In this document: in pieces, positions 1 through 7,212 of the stretch | Layout of the letters: the number at the start of each line of letters is the position of its first letter | Numbering within the stretch: position 1 is the stretch's first letter | Position numbers and translations under genes: made by a program | NCBI GenBank assembly: GCA_964350435.1 | Contig: CAYGJS010000028.1 | Location: 1-28,137 of the forward strand | Source: TMED27 sp964350435 | Lineage (GTDB): Bacteria; Pseudomonadota; Alphaproteobacteria; Micavibrionales; Micavibrionaceae | Length of the DNA stretch: 28,137 bases | Direction: 5' to 3' | Notes under the pieces: model-generated | Told to the model about the DNA's origin: nothing | Databases searched by the model: none | Seen by the model: the letters and a program-made list of their open reading frames with translations, nothing else

Positions 1-2
1 CC

Positions 3-233
3 CCAGCGGCTGCGCCCCCTGCGAGTGGCAATCCGATGTCGATGTTTGCGAAGAAGCCTGCGGAGGGTGAGCCCCCCTCTCCGCCGCCCGCCGCACCACC
101 AGTGCCGCCCGCTGCACCGCCGCCGCCACCTCCACCAGCGGCTCCGCCTGCTGCCGAGGAAGAAAAAGGCGAGGAAGATAAAGGAAGCCAAGGCGGAAGT
201 CCGATGTCTTTCTTCAAGAAAGGAGATTCATAG
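3..233 (+). CDS. C-terminal tail of a proline-rich protein (5' end outside window)
   Basis: The frame is open from the first bases of the window and ends at TAG 231-233, so this is the end of a longer gene and not a small protein starting at the ATG at 36. The visible part is low complexity: an Ala/Pro tract with runs of up to seven prolines, then an acidic Glu/Lys patch. Two copies of a short motif flank the proline tract: NPMSMFAKK near the start and SPMSFFKKGDS at the very C-terminus. No domain can be assigned. The stop lies 2 bases before the lytic transglycosylase start, so the two genes are probably in one transcript and translationally coupled. Its position upstream of dotDCB makes another Dot/Icm component possible, but nothing in the tail identifies which one. 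Confidence 0.6.
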   Translation, partial: PAAAPPASGNPMSMFAKKPAEGEPPSPPPAAPPVPPAAPPPPPPPAAPPAAEEEKGEEDKGSQGGSPMSFFKKGDS

Positions 234-235
234 TT

Positions 236-649
236 ATGAGTGCGAATACAATTCTAGCCGCCTGTTTAATGCTGGCCTCCCAGACATATTCTGTTCCACC
301 GGCGGTGCTTGTGGGGATTTACAAAGCCGAGGGCGGGCAGATCGGTCAAGAGGTTAAGAATACCAACGGCTCTTATGACCTTGGGCCCATGCAGATCAAT
401 ACGATCTGGTTGCCTGAGCTTGCGGATAAATGGGGGGTGCCGCCTGCGACCGCGCGTTCGTGGCTTCGGGATGATGCCTGCACCAATGTTGGCGTGGCCG
501 CGTGGATTCTGCGCTCGCATCTCAATGAAACCGGCAGCCTGTCGCAAGCGATTGCACATTACCACTCCCGCACGCCGCGCCACGGCGATAAATATAAAGC
601 CCGAGTCGTCAATATTCTGCGCGATAGCGGTTTGGTGAAAACGCAGTGA
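236..649 (+). CDS. small lytic transglycosylase (SLT/VirB1-like)
   Basis: This 137-residue protein has the layout of the conjugation-type soluble lytic transglycosylases that cut peptidoglycan so a secretion channel can cross the wall. The likely catalytic Glu is E32 in the segment YKAEGG, followed by the family motif GPMQIN at 50-55. The later segment IAHYHSRTP (about 110-118) matches the third conserved region with its aromatic-rich turn. It is short, little more than the SLT core. The first 20 residues (MSANTILAACLMLASQTYSV) are hydrophobic but lack the positive n-region of a Sec signal and seem to belong to the first helix of the fold, so the export route is unclear. A good ribosome site, AAGGAG, lies before ATG 236. 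It precedes dotD and is probably the transfer-associated transglycosylase of this system, comparable in role to PilT of R64 or VirB1. Confidence 0.85.
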   Translation: MSANTILAACLMLASQTYSVPPAVLVGIYKAEGGQIGQEVKNTNGSYDLGPMQINTIWLPELADKWGVPPATARSWLRDDACTNVGVAAWILRSHLNETGSLSQAIAHYHSRTPRHGDKYKARVVNILRDSGLVKTQ

Positions 650-755
650 ATTGTGATTTCAAGCCTAAAATACCCGTCGGCCTATAAAGGCTGGGGGCAT
701 TTTGGAAAGGTGTCTTGCGCTCATTATATCCAGACGCTAGTCTTAAATCACAATT
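649..755. repeat. 11-bp perfect inverted repeat around the transglycosylase-dotD gap
   Basis: The arms are AATTGTGATTT at 649-659, overlapping the last base of the transglycosylase stop codon, and AAATCACAATT at 745-755. They are exactly complementary and separated by 85 bases. Between them lie a weak GC-rich hairpin (about 675-697, GCCT/AGGC core) and a promoter-like pair at 702-730. The arms could close a large RNA stem or be two half-sites for a DNA-binding protein. No function is established. Confidence 0.5.
702..730 (+). promoter_or_regulatory. possible sigma70-type promoter for dotDCB
   Basis: TTGGAA at 702-707 and TATATC at 725-730 are separated by 17 bases, and each matches the -35 or -10 consensus at four of six positions. 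It is the best pair I can find in the 162-base gap before dotD. It would give a leader of about 75 bases. This is a by-eye match only. Confidence 0.3.
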
Positions 756-811
756 ATGTTTGAATTTACATTTGGCATTCGGTGTCGGGTTTTTACGGGG
801 TCTAAAACGCT

Positions 812-1318
812 ATGCGCTTCCGCTTTTTATACGCTGTTTGTATAATGCTTTCTTTATCTGCGTCGGCTTGCTCTAATATTGAGCGATTCAGTAATGATAA
901 CCCGCAGGTTGTTGCCGCGCCCGATACGGTTTCGGCCATGCTGGCCAGCGCGGCGGATCGTGCCTCTAATGCGCTGGAAAGTTTAGCTGCGGTTGAGCAG
1001 ACGCGCACGCCTGGCGCTCAGGTCGGGCCGATTGGCAATGCACCGAGTGAACTGCGCCGAGCAATCACAGTTAACTGGATTGGCCCTGTTGAGCCGATTA
1101 CACAAACGCTGGCTAACCGGGCGGGATATGAGTTTTTAACGATCGGCAGTGCCCCCGTGATTCCGATTGTTGTATCTTTGGACGTTGAGAACAGGCCTGT
1201 TATTGATGTTTTACGTGATATTGGTCTTCAGCTCGGCGTGCGCGCTGACGTGAAGGTCGATAGCGGCCGCCGGATGATTGAAATTCATTATGTTGCTCAT
1301 GCAGGAAGCGGCAGCTAG
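812..1318 (+). CDS. dotD: DotD-like outer-membrane core (lipo)protein
   Basis: This 168-residue exported protein is the expected size for DotD (TraH in I-type plasmids). DotD pairs with DotC to anchor DotH in the outer-membrane core of the type IVB channel. The N-terminus is a signal peptide (MRFRF, then a hydrophobic run) ending SASAC, with Cys20 as the candidate lipidated residue. The -3 position is Ala and not the usual Leu, so lipidation is likely but not certain. The C-terminal part (about 105-160, containing SLDVENRPVIDVLRDIGLQL) has the look of the secretin N0-like fold known for DotD. The middle, about 21-95, is polar and unstructured-looking. It is followed after 8 bases by dotC, giving the classical dotD-dotC-dotB order that supports the assignment. 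Confidence 0.85.
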   Translation: MRFRFLYAVCIMLSLSASACSNIERFSNDNPQVVAAPDTVSAMLASAADRASNALESLAAVEQTRTPGAQVGPIGNAPSELRRAITVNWIGPVEPITQTLANRAGYEFLTIGSAPVIPIVVSLDVENRPVIDVLRDIGLQLGVRADVKVDSGRRMIEIHYVAHAGSGS

Positions 1319-1326
1319 GGGAGATC

Positions 1327-2193
1327 ATGCGTATATCCCGATTTTTTTTATCTCTTGGCGTTATCGGTGTTTTGTTTTCGGCCGGCATCGGTTTTTGTGC
1401 TGTGTCTTACGCTGCCGAACTGATTGTTGATGACGTAGAGGTTGATCCGAATTTACCGCCGCCATCCCTGGATCAGCTTCTTTATATGGAGAAGAAAAAC
1501 AAGGATGCGGAAGATACCGCCTTGCCGCTGGATATTCGCCGTGATGCGATTAAAGAGGCGGCGCTGTCCCTTGGGGCGCGAGGTGGGCTCGCCTGGAGAA
1601 GCTATGCGATCCGGAAAGAGCTGGAAACCCGGGGGCGCTATCTCGATAAAGTTTATAATTTTCGGCAGCTTCTGATTTCCGCGCCTTCCGGTTTTGTGAT
1701 TGAGCCACCGATCATTAATGAATCCGTCAATGCTTTGCTCATCGACACGGGTGGACAGACCGCCGCCGTGTCTGAGCGCGTTTATAACATCATCAATAAT
1801 GCAAAAATCGTCAGCACGCCCAGAACATGGCATACATATCTGGACCGTGTATGGGGTGAGGTCGAGCCGCCGCCGGATATTTTATTGCCACAAACAAAAG
1901 AGGAGCGCGCGCTTTGGGTAGAGTTGGTGCGGAAAGGTTGGGAGCAGGGGATTATCCAGGCGGATGATACGTTTGAAACAGATTTAAACCGCCTGAATGC
2001 CGATTTTATGGGCATGGTGCGGTATCGTAAACTTTTGGCGCAAGGGATGGTTTCTCCGCCCTATGCCTTGCAGGTCGATATGGGTGTGACCGGTAATGGC
2101 GAAGAAATGAGAATTGGGGACAGATCTGTCCAGATAACCGGTAAACCGCAACTCATGACAGGGTTTAATGAATGGAAGCCCGCAAACCGATAA
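1327..2193 (+). CDS. dotC: DotC-like outer-membrane core protein
   Basis: At 288 residues it is close to the usual DotC length. DotC (TraI of R64-type plasmids) is a periplasmic-side component of the Dot/Icm outer-membrane core, needed with DotD to place DotH. Family features visible here are the block RRDAIKEAALSLGARGGLAW (about 71-90), the R..I...L (about 93-99) and YNFRQLL (about 110-116) segments, FVIEPPII near 124, and the C-terminal stretch with LNADF and MVRYRKLLAQGMVSPPYA (about 229-247). The signal sequence is clear, but the only Cys in it (C24, preceded by Phe) does not fit a lipobox. Cleavage after YAA (28-30) is just as plausible, so it may not be a lipoprotein as Legionella DotC is. 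Its 3' end overlaps the dotB start by 22 bases, indicating coupled translation. Confidence 0.9.
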   Translation: MRISRFFLSLGVIGVLFSAGIGFCAVSYAAELIVDDVEVDPNLPPPSLDQLLYMEKKNKDAEDTALPLDIRRDAIKEAALSLGARGGLAWRSYAIRKELETRGRYLDKVYNFRQLLISAPSGFVIEPPIINESVNALLIDTGGQTAAVSERVYNIINNAKIVSTPRTWHTYLDRVWGEVEPPPDILLPQTKEERALWVELVRKGWEQGIIQADDTFETDLNRLNADFMGMVRYRKLLAQGMVSPPYALQVDMGVTGNGEEMRIGDRSVQITGKPQLMTGFNEWKPANR

Positions 2194-3329
2194 GCCTTCT
2201 TAAGGCTGAGGATAATTTTGCTGAAACATGGCCGGATGAGCCCGACCGCTTCACAGAAGCGCATGTCGATCCGTTCTTGCTGTGGTGCGTTAAGCAAAGC
2301 TCCTCTGATATCACCATTCAGTCTGACCGGCCGGCTTATAACGAGATTCATGGTGTATTGTACCCTGGTACTTTTCGTAATATTGATGCCGCAGATATGT
2401 CGGTTTTTCTAACGCGTATATATGGCCCTGAAGCGGCGTCGAGGCTGGCGGCGGCTAAAGATTTAGACATTTCATACGAGATTCGTCCTGACCGCTATAG
2501 CCGCGTTCGCTTTCGTGTCAATATCACAGCCATTCTCTCTCGCGGGCGTGATGCGGCGCAGATTACATTGCGGAGCCTGCCAAGCGAGCCGCCGACGATG
2601 AAAGATCTGGGGATTGAGCAGGAAATCATTGATGCCTGGGCGCCGCGGCAGGGTATGGTGATCGTGACGGGCCCGACCGGTTCAGGAAAGACCACATTGC
2701 TGGCTGCGGGGAACCGCCTGCTGCTTGAGCGTCCGCATGGATGCGGCAAGATGCTGACCTATGAATCACCGATTGAATATGTTTACGATTCCGTTGAAAG
2801 CCCCCGCTCTTTGGTTTCACAAAGTGAAATTCCACGGCATTTGCCGGATTTTGCACATGGCGTTCGCAATGCCTTGCGGCGGAAGCCGGAAATTATTCTG
2901 GTGGGGGAATCACGCGACCGCGAAACGATCAACGCTTCTATCGAGGCGGCACAGACAGGCCATGCCGTTTATACCACGACACATACCACGGGGGTCGCGG
3001 CGACCATTCAACGGATGCTGTCGAGTTATGACATGAAAGAGCGTGAAGAACGGGCGATTGCGTTGATGGAAACTTTGCGCCTGGTTGTTACGCAGGCTTT
3101 GGTTCCACGGATTGGCGGCGGGCGCTGCGGCGTGCGGGAGTGGATGAAATTCCCCGACGAGGTTCGTGAAAAGCTGATGGATATGGATTTTACACACTGG
3201 CCGAATGAAATTCAGCGCATGATCAATCAATATGGCCAAACCATGGCCAGGTCGGCGGAGATTGTGTTCGAGCAAGGGATTATTGACAGAAGGCATTATC
3301 TGCTGCTGTCTTCTTCGACAAACACCTAG
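2172..3329 (+). CDS. dotB: DotB-like secretion ATPase (PilT/VirB11 family)
   Basis: This 385-residue cytoplasmic hexameric-type ATPase powers the Dot/Icm channel (TraJ in I-type plasmids). Motifs are Walker A GPTGSGKT at 167-174, the Asp box YESPIEY at 197-203, Walker B IILVGESRD at 241-249, and the His box TGHAVYTTTHT at 262-272. This is the full set for the GspE/PilT/VirB11 superfamily. The N-terminal domain carries SSSDITIQ (43-50), the DotB/PilT equivalent of the usual ASDIHI segment. Residue 246 in Walker B is Glu followed by Ser (GESRD), the DotB-like variant of the more common GEIRD or GEMRD. The start inside dotC is supported by the conserved N-terminal length. No defects are visible. 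Confidence 0.95.
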   Translation: MEARKPISLLKAEDNFAETWPDEPDRFTEAHVDPFLLWCVKQSSSDITIQSDRPAYNEIHGVLYPGTFRNIDAADMSVFLTRIYGPEAASRLAAAKDLDISYEIRPDRYSRVRFRVNITAILSRGRDAAQITLRSLPSEPPTMKDLGIEQEIIDAWAPRQGMVIVTGPTGSGKTTLLAAGNRLLLERPHGCGKMLTYESPIEYVYDSVESPRSLVSQSEIPRHLPDFAHGVRNALRRKPEIILVGESRDRETINASIEAAQTGHAVYTTTHTTGVAATIQRMLSSYDMKEREERAIALMETLRLVVTQALVPRIGGGRCGVREWMKFPDEVREKLMDMDFTHWPNEIQRMINQYGQTMARSAEIVFEQGIIDRRHYLLLSSSTNT

Positions 3330-3345
3330 GAGCGTCTGAAAACCC

Positions 3346-3360
3346 AGAAGGCAGCCTTCT
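3346..3360. terminator. short hairpin downstream of dotB
   Basis: AGAAGGC and GCCTTCT form a perfect 7-base inverted repeat around a single A, in practice a 5-bp stem with a 5-base loop. No clean T-run follows, so it may be a weak terminator or a processing or stability hairpin between dotB and icmT. A second small inverted repeat, TATAC/GTATA, lies about 55 bases downstream (3404-3421) in AT-rich sequence that could hold an icmT promoter. Confidence 0.3.
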
Positions 3361-3455
3361 CAAGGCTGGTATCTTTTAAAGATTTCATTAAGTCTTTGGG
3401 GGTTATACTCAATCTGGTATAGTTTTTATCACGTCAACCGAAGGGACGCTTTTTA

Positions 3456-3761
3456 ATGACCGCCGCTCAGGAGTTACAGAACCTCGAAGAAAAAATGAAC
3501 TGGCATTGGCGTAATAGCATGCGCGTTGTACGGTTTTTTGCGTTTGATGCGCGGGCGGCTGCGCCGCTGCCTATTTTGCTGGTTTATTTCCGTACATCCA
3601 CGTTTACTTTGATGATTCTCAATTTGCTGGTTTTCCGCTTTTTGGAAAATAAAGGCCTTACGGTTCCTGCGGCCGTTCGCAATTTCAGAGCCTGGCTGAT
3701 CGGTGTTCAAAGACCGGCCTGGGTGCGCGTCCAACATCGCAGTTTTAAAGATTTTGGCTAA
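3456..3761 (+). CDS. icmT: IcmT-like small inner-membrane protein
   Basis: At 101 residues it is slightly longer than Legionella IcmT (about 86). IcmT (TraK in I-type plasmids) is a small Dot/Icm membrane protein whose C-terminus affects pore formation in Legionella. The hallmark block is here: WHWRNSMRVVRFFAFDARAA at about 16-35, then a hydrophobic segment with LPILLVYFRTSTFTLMIL, then the basic tail with RAWLIGVQRP. A second Met at residue 14 (position 3495) would give a protein nearer the usual length. The upstream ATG has the better Shine-Dalgarno-like sequence (GAAGGGA, about 9 bases upstream) and is kept. It follows dotB by 126 bases on the same strand. Confidence 0.85.
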   Translation: MTAAQELQNLEEKMNWHWRNSMRVVRFFAFDARAAAPLPILLVYFRTSTFTLMILNLLVFRFLENKGLTVPAAVRNFRAWLIGVQRPAWVRVQHRSFKDFG

Positions 3762-3778
3762 GGGCTAGGGGTCAGAGG

Positions 3779-3794
3779 CAGGTTTATAAGCCTG
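3779..3794. terminator. possible terminator hairpin after icmT
   Basis: CAGGTTTATAAGCCTG folds back on itself almost completely: CAGG/CCTG, then T-G and A-T pairs. It is followed by TTCTTC. It sits 18 bases past the icmT stop. The U-tract is poor, so termination strength is uncertain. Confidence 0.3.
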
Positions 3795-3952
3795 TTCTTC
3801 GCCGCGCGTGATATAAAAAAATTGATCGCTTCTGCGCCTGGCGTTAAATTTTCTTTTACTCTTTCTTGCAAATGCTTGTTTTTTATAGCGCAGGCCGCTA
3901 TGGTTTTTCATTCTCATACTTTAGAAAACCAAAGATACGGGCTTGAAAATAC

Positions 3953-5566
3953 ATGCGCAGCGTTTCCATTAGAAATATTTTATTTACGACTTGTCTGGCC
4001 TCAACCTTTCTTTTGCCTTTTACAATAAGCCAAGGTTATGCGGGGTTTGAGTGGATTCCTCCCGCTCAGGACACCACAGTGAAAACACAGACCCCCCAAA
4101 TGCAAATGCCGGCTTCTCCGCCGGTGGTGGTTAATACTGAAGGCCTTCAGCCAATGAATTCACAGACATTTTTGCCGAACCAAGCTCCGGAAAGATTGCT
4201 GCCTCTTGAGCCCTTACCCGGGATTGACGATCTCGCGCCGCCTCCATCGCGCGCGCAACCCCTTGCTGCGCGCTCAGCCCGGGCACCGGCCCCCGCAGAA
4301 ACAGTTATCAAAGTGCGTGATTTTGGAGATGCCCCCATGGATCTGACGTCACACAATAAAGAGATCATGGACAAAAATGTTGCGCGCAGAATGCCGCCGA
4401 AGGTTATGGACATCCCTGCGCCCGTAACGGCAGTCGAGAACCCCCTTCCTGAATTGCCATCCCTGATTGATGAAAACGCCAATCAAGAGGGCAGGCTTAT
4501 GGTGCGTAATAAGATTGTGATGCCTGAGGATGCGCCCAAAACCGCGCGTCAGAGCTTTGACGATGTTGTTGCCCCTTCGACAATTAACTCTCAATCAAAG
4601 ATTGAGACGGCGCCTGTATTCGAAACTGTGCCTGTTCCCGCCACCCCTATGGATTCTGATGATTATGAGATTATTGAGGGGTTTGCGAATAATATTCCTT
4701 TGGCTTTGGCGCTGAGTCAAATTGTGCCTGCCAATTACTCTTTCTCCTTTGCCGAAAGCATTAATGTCGGGCAACAAGTCTCCTGGGAGGGAGGGAAACC
4801 ATGGACTGATATCGTTGAAGATATGATCAGGCCTTTAAATCTTGCCTCATCGATCCGCGGAAATGTTTTGCATGTTTATAACCCAAGCCAGATCAGCCGA
4901 ACCCAAAAGGGGAGCGCGCCAGTCATGGCCTTAACAGAGCCGGCCGCAGGCGAGGCCCCGCTGATTGCCAAACTCCCCCCCTCTTCCATCATTGAAGCCG
5001 CCGATGCCAATCAGAGAGCATCACAACACCGCCGTATGAATATAAAGGATCCAGGTGCGGTCAAAGCCGAACAGCCGAAAGAAACTATGGCTGTAATTAA
5101 GGATTTGACGCTCGTTTCTTCTCAGTCACAACAGTCGACAGCGATGAGGGACGTTGAAAGCACTCCGTTCTCTCCAGAGTCTGACTCCACAGATCAAAAC
5201 AGTGCGGCTATGGCAGCCCATGTGCCTGTTAATCTGGTGTCTATAGAAGAAGACAGGGGAGGAGGAGCACCTCAGGCTCTATCCCCAAAGCCGCCCAGCG
5301 TTGAGATATGGGAAGCCCAAAAAGGGGACAGTCTTAAACGCATTTTGGATTTATGGAGCAAGCAGGCGAATTTCGAATTTGTCTGGAATGCCGACCATGA
5401 TTACCGTCTGGAAGCCGATATTCTGGTTTCAGGCAGCTTTCAACGCGCGGTCAAATCGATCTTTAGCAACGCCATCAGTCCGGCTGAAAGTCCGCTTGTT
5501 ACTGTCCTGAACGGGGATCAGAACCAGCGCGGGAAAATCATCATTCAAGATGATGATGCGGCTTAA
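3953..5566 (+). CDS. exported PilL/TcpQ-like protein with N0-like and TcpQ-type domains
   Basis: This 537-residue protein has a signal peptide (1-30, ending SQGYAG). A long Pro/Ala/Asp-rich low-complexity region (about 31-235) follows. A compact domain at about 237-310 contains IPLALALSQIVPANYSFSF and GKPWTDIVEDMIRPL, resembling the secretin N0/STN-type segment of PilL-like proteins. After a second disordered linker, a C-terminal domain at about 449-533 (IWEAQKGDSLKRILDLW and VSGSFQRAVKSIF) resembles the TcpQ C-terminal domain of type IVB pilus proteins. The two folded segments look like relatives of each other. PilL/TcpQ-type proteins accompany I-type systems and bundle-forming pili at the outer membrane. 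Next to dotDCB-icmT it is most likely an accessory outer-membrane or periplasmic part of this secretion system. There is no strong ribosome site. The gene before it is 191 bases upstream. Confidence 0.7.
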   Translation: MRSVSIRNILFTTCLASTFLLPFTISQGYAGFEWIPPAQDTTVKTQTPQMQMPASPPVVVNTEGLQPMNSQTFLPNQAPERLLPLEPLPGIDDLAPPPSRAQPLAARSARAPAPAETVIKVRDFGDAPMDLTSHNKEIMDKNVARRMPPKVMDIPAPVTAVENPLPELPSLIDENANQEGRLMVRNKIVMPEDAPKTARQSFDDVVAPSTINSQSKIETAPVFETVPVPATPMDSDDYEIIEGFANNIPLALALSQIVPANYSFSFAESINVGQQVSWEGGKPWTDIVEDMIRPLNLASSIRGNVLHVYNPSQISRTQKGSAPVMALTEPAAGEAPLIAKLPPSSIIEAADANQRASQHRRMNIKDPGAVKAEQPKETMAVIKDLTLVSSQSQQSTAMRDVESTPFSPESDSTDQNSAAMAAHVPVNLVSIEEDRGGGAPQALSPKPPSVEIWEAQKGDSLKRILDLWSKQANFEFVWNADHDYRLEADILVSGSFQRAVKSIFSNAISPAESPLVTVLNGDQNQRGKIIIQDDDAA

Positions 5567-5572
5567 ACCCCC

Positions 5573-5591
5573 ATCCATATTACGCATGGAT
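5573..5591. terminator. hairpin between convergent genes
   Basis: ATCCAT (5573-5578) and ATGGAT (5586-5591) pair perfectly around a 7-base loop, in the 24-base gap where the TcpQ-like gene and flgL converge. The second arm touches the flgL stop codon. The location suits a two-way terminator, but neither side has a strong T-run. Confidence 0.3.
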
Positions 5592-7177
5592 TATATGAAA
5601 TTCACCAGTGTCAATTCGCTGACGCGGGCGGTCACGGTATAAGATGCTTCGAGCTGAACCTGCAAGGTTTGTATTTTCACGGCAACATCGGTAAGGTCTG
5701 CATCTTCAACATCCGCGATTGTTGTCTGGTATAATGCGCGCTGCTGGATATAGCTTTGTTTAATGCTGTCAATTCGGGCGCGATCTGACTCTACGCGAAA
5801 ACGGGCTTTGTCGGCTTCGTCAATTGCGCGGTTTACAGAGGTCGTTAAGGGGTTGAAAATCGCATAAAAATTGTCTTTCATCTCCTGCAGGTTTGCGCCT
5901 GGTGCCCCCTCCTTGATGGGGACGTCGCCCGGTGTATACGGTTCGGCATAAACGTCGGCGATGGGCGTGAATTCATCGCTTTTAATAAAAGACAGTGCAA
6001 CCAGAATATCGCGAAACGGATCTTCATTCGCCAGAACGGTATAATCGATTTCCGATTGCTCTTTTACGCGCACGAAAACTTTTCCCGCGTTTCCATTGGT
6101 CAAGGTCGCAGAATAACCGATGGTCGTGTCGGTGATTGCGTTGGGGTCTTGAGAAAATGTTCTTGCGCTATAGGCACTGATCAGTGACGCATTTGTCGGA
6201 AGTGTGCCGTCTTTCCAACCGCTCAAAAGGGCGTTAACTTTTGAGGTCAATGCACCCGTATCAGTGATCGGTTTGGTCAAGGTATCGGCGCCGCCAAAAA
6301 GATAACGCCCGTCATCTTCGGTGTTTAAAAGATCTACCATAAAATCGTACAAATCGTTCGCCGCGTCTTTGATTGTGGCCAATTCGACATCCAGATTGGC
6401 GTTGTTGATGCCGATTTCATATTCAGGCCCCAATTCATATTGGCCGGGTGACAGACCAAGCGCACTCATTCCCGCTGAGCTTATAGTGGTGTTGTTTTGG
6501 TTGCTGATCGTTATATTGGCGGTTCCTTGAAATGAAATCTCGCCTGTGCCCAAGGCCACGATATTCGCATTCAAGGCAGCGGGAACGCCGCCCGGTACAG
6601 CCGCCAGCAAGGTATTCATGTAATTGACCAATTCTATTTGCGCGTTTCCCGCACCGGCGGCGGCGGCGGCATCGCTGATATCCACCGTGATGGTTACGAA
6701 AGAGCTTGAATCGTCCGGATCTGAAAACGTGACTTCAAAACTATCATTCGGCGGATCAAGTTCGGGCGCGTTTGCGGCCACCAATGCGCCGATTGAACCA
6801 AAGCCGCTTAAATTCTGAGTGCCGTCTACCGTTTGCAAGCCATAAATAATATCGGCGCGGTCGTCATGCAGGCTTTCCTGTCCCAGGCCAATCATCAATT
6901 CCCAGATATTTTTGGCTTGCGCCTGAAATTCCTCAATTCCCGTCGTCATCAATTTCATGCGGCGGTCGGCACTGGAGATATTATCCAGGTAAGTTTCAAC
7001 GCTGTTGACGCCGGCGCGGGCGCGTTTCGAGGTGAGAATATCGTTGCCCAGGCCCGAGAACTCTTGCGTTTTTTTGCCCGTTGAAAGCTGGGTCGTCAGT
7101 GCATTTAAGAGTTTGTTCTGATCGCCCAGAAGGTTAATTCTGTTCAGTGCCTGCCCTAATGTTGATACGCCTGTCAT
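5591..7177 (-). CDS. flgL: flagellar hook-filament junction protein FlgL (HAP3)
   Basis: This is a flagellin-superfamily protein of 528 residues, longer than typical FlgL (about 300-400). The N-terminal helix region starts MTGVSTLGQALNRINLLGDQ with QLSTGKK near 30-36. The FlgL-type motif DDGRYLFGGADT is at about 288-299. The C-terminal helix runs through DSIKQSYIQQRALYQTTIAD to YTVTARVSELTLVNFI. The extra length comes from an inserted module at about 124-247 that is recognisably related to one in the FlgK next door. FlgL joins the hook-associated protein FlgK to the filament and is exported by the flagellar type III apparatus, which fits the absence of a signal peptide. It lies 35 bases after flgK with a clear AGGAG ribosome site (7184-7188) upstream of ATG 7177. 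Confidence 0.9.
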   Translation of the reverse strand: MTGVSTLGQALNRINLLGDQNKLLNALTTQLSTGKKTQEFSGLGNDILTSKRARAGVNSVETYLDNISSADRRMKLMTTGIEEFQAQAKNIWELMIGLGQESLHDDRADIIYGLQTVDGTQNLSGFGSIGALVAANAPELDPPNDSFEVTFSDPDDSSSFVTITVDISDAAAAAGAGNAQIELVNYMNTLLAAVPGGVPAALNANIVALGTGEISFQGTANITISNQNNTTISSAGMSALGLSPGQYELGPEYEIGINNANLDVELATIKDAANDLYDFMVDLLNTEDDGRYLFGGADTLTKPITDTGALTSKVNALLSGWKDGTLPTNASLISAYSARTFSQDPNAITDTTIGYSATLTNGNAGKVFVRVKEQSEIDYTVLANEDPFRDILVALSFIKSDEFTPIADVYAEPYTPGDVPIKEGAPGANLQEMKDNFYAIFNPLTTSVNRAIDEADKARFRVESDRARIDSIKQSYIQQRALYQTTIADVEDADLTDVAVKIQTLQVQLEASYTVTARVSELTLVNFI

Positions 7178-7212
7178 AGCCTTCTCCTGATTACAATCTT
7201 AATTATAAGCCC

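Noticed and set aside
25..357. Arginine-rich open frame on the plus strand overlapping the proline-rich tail and the transglycosylase
   Set aside because: It is the out-of-frame reading of a Pro/Ala-rich tract and crosses a gene with clear catalytic motifs. Composition is typical of a shadow frame.
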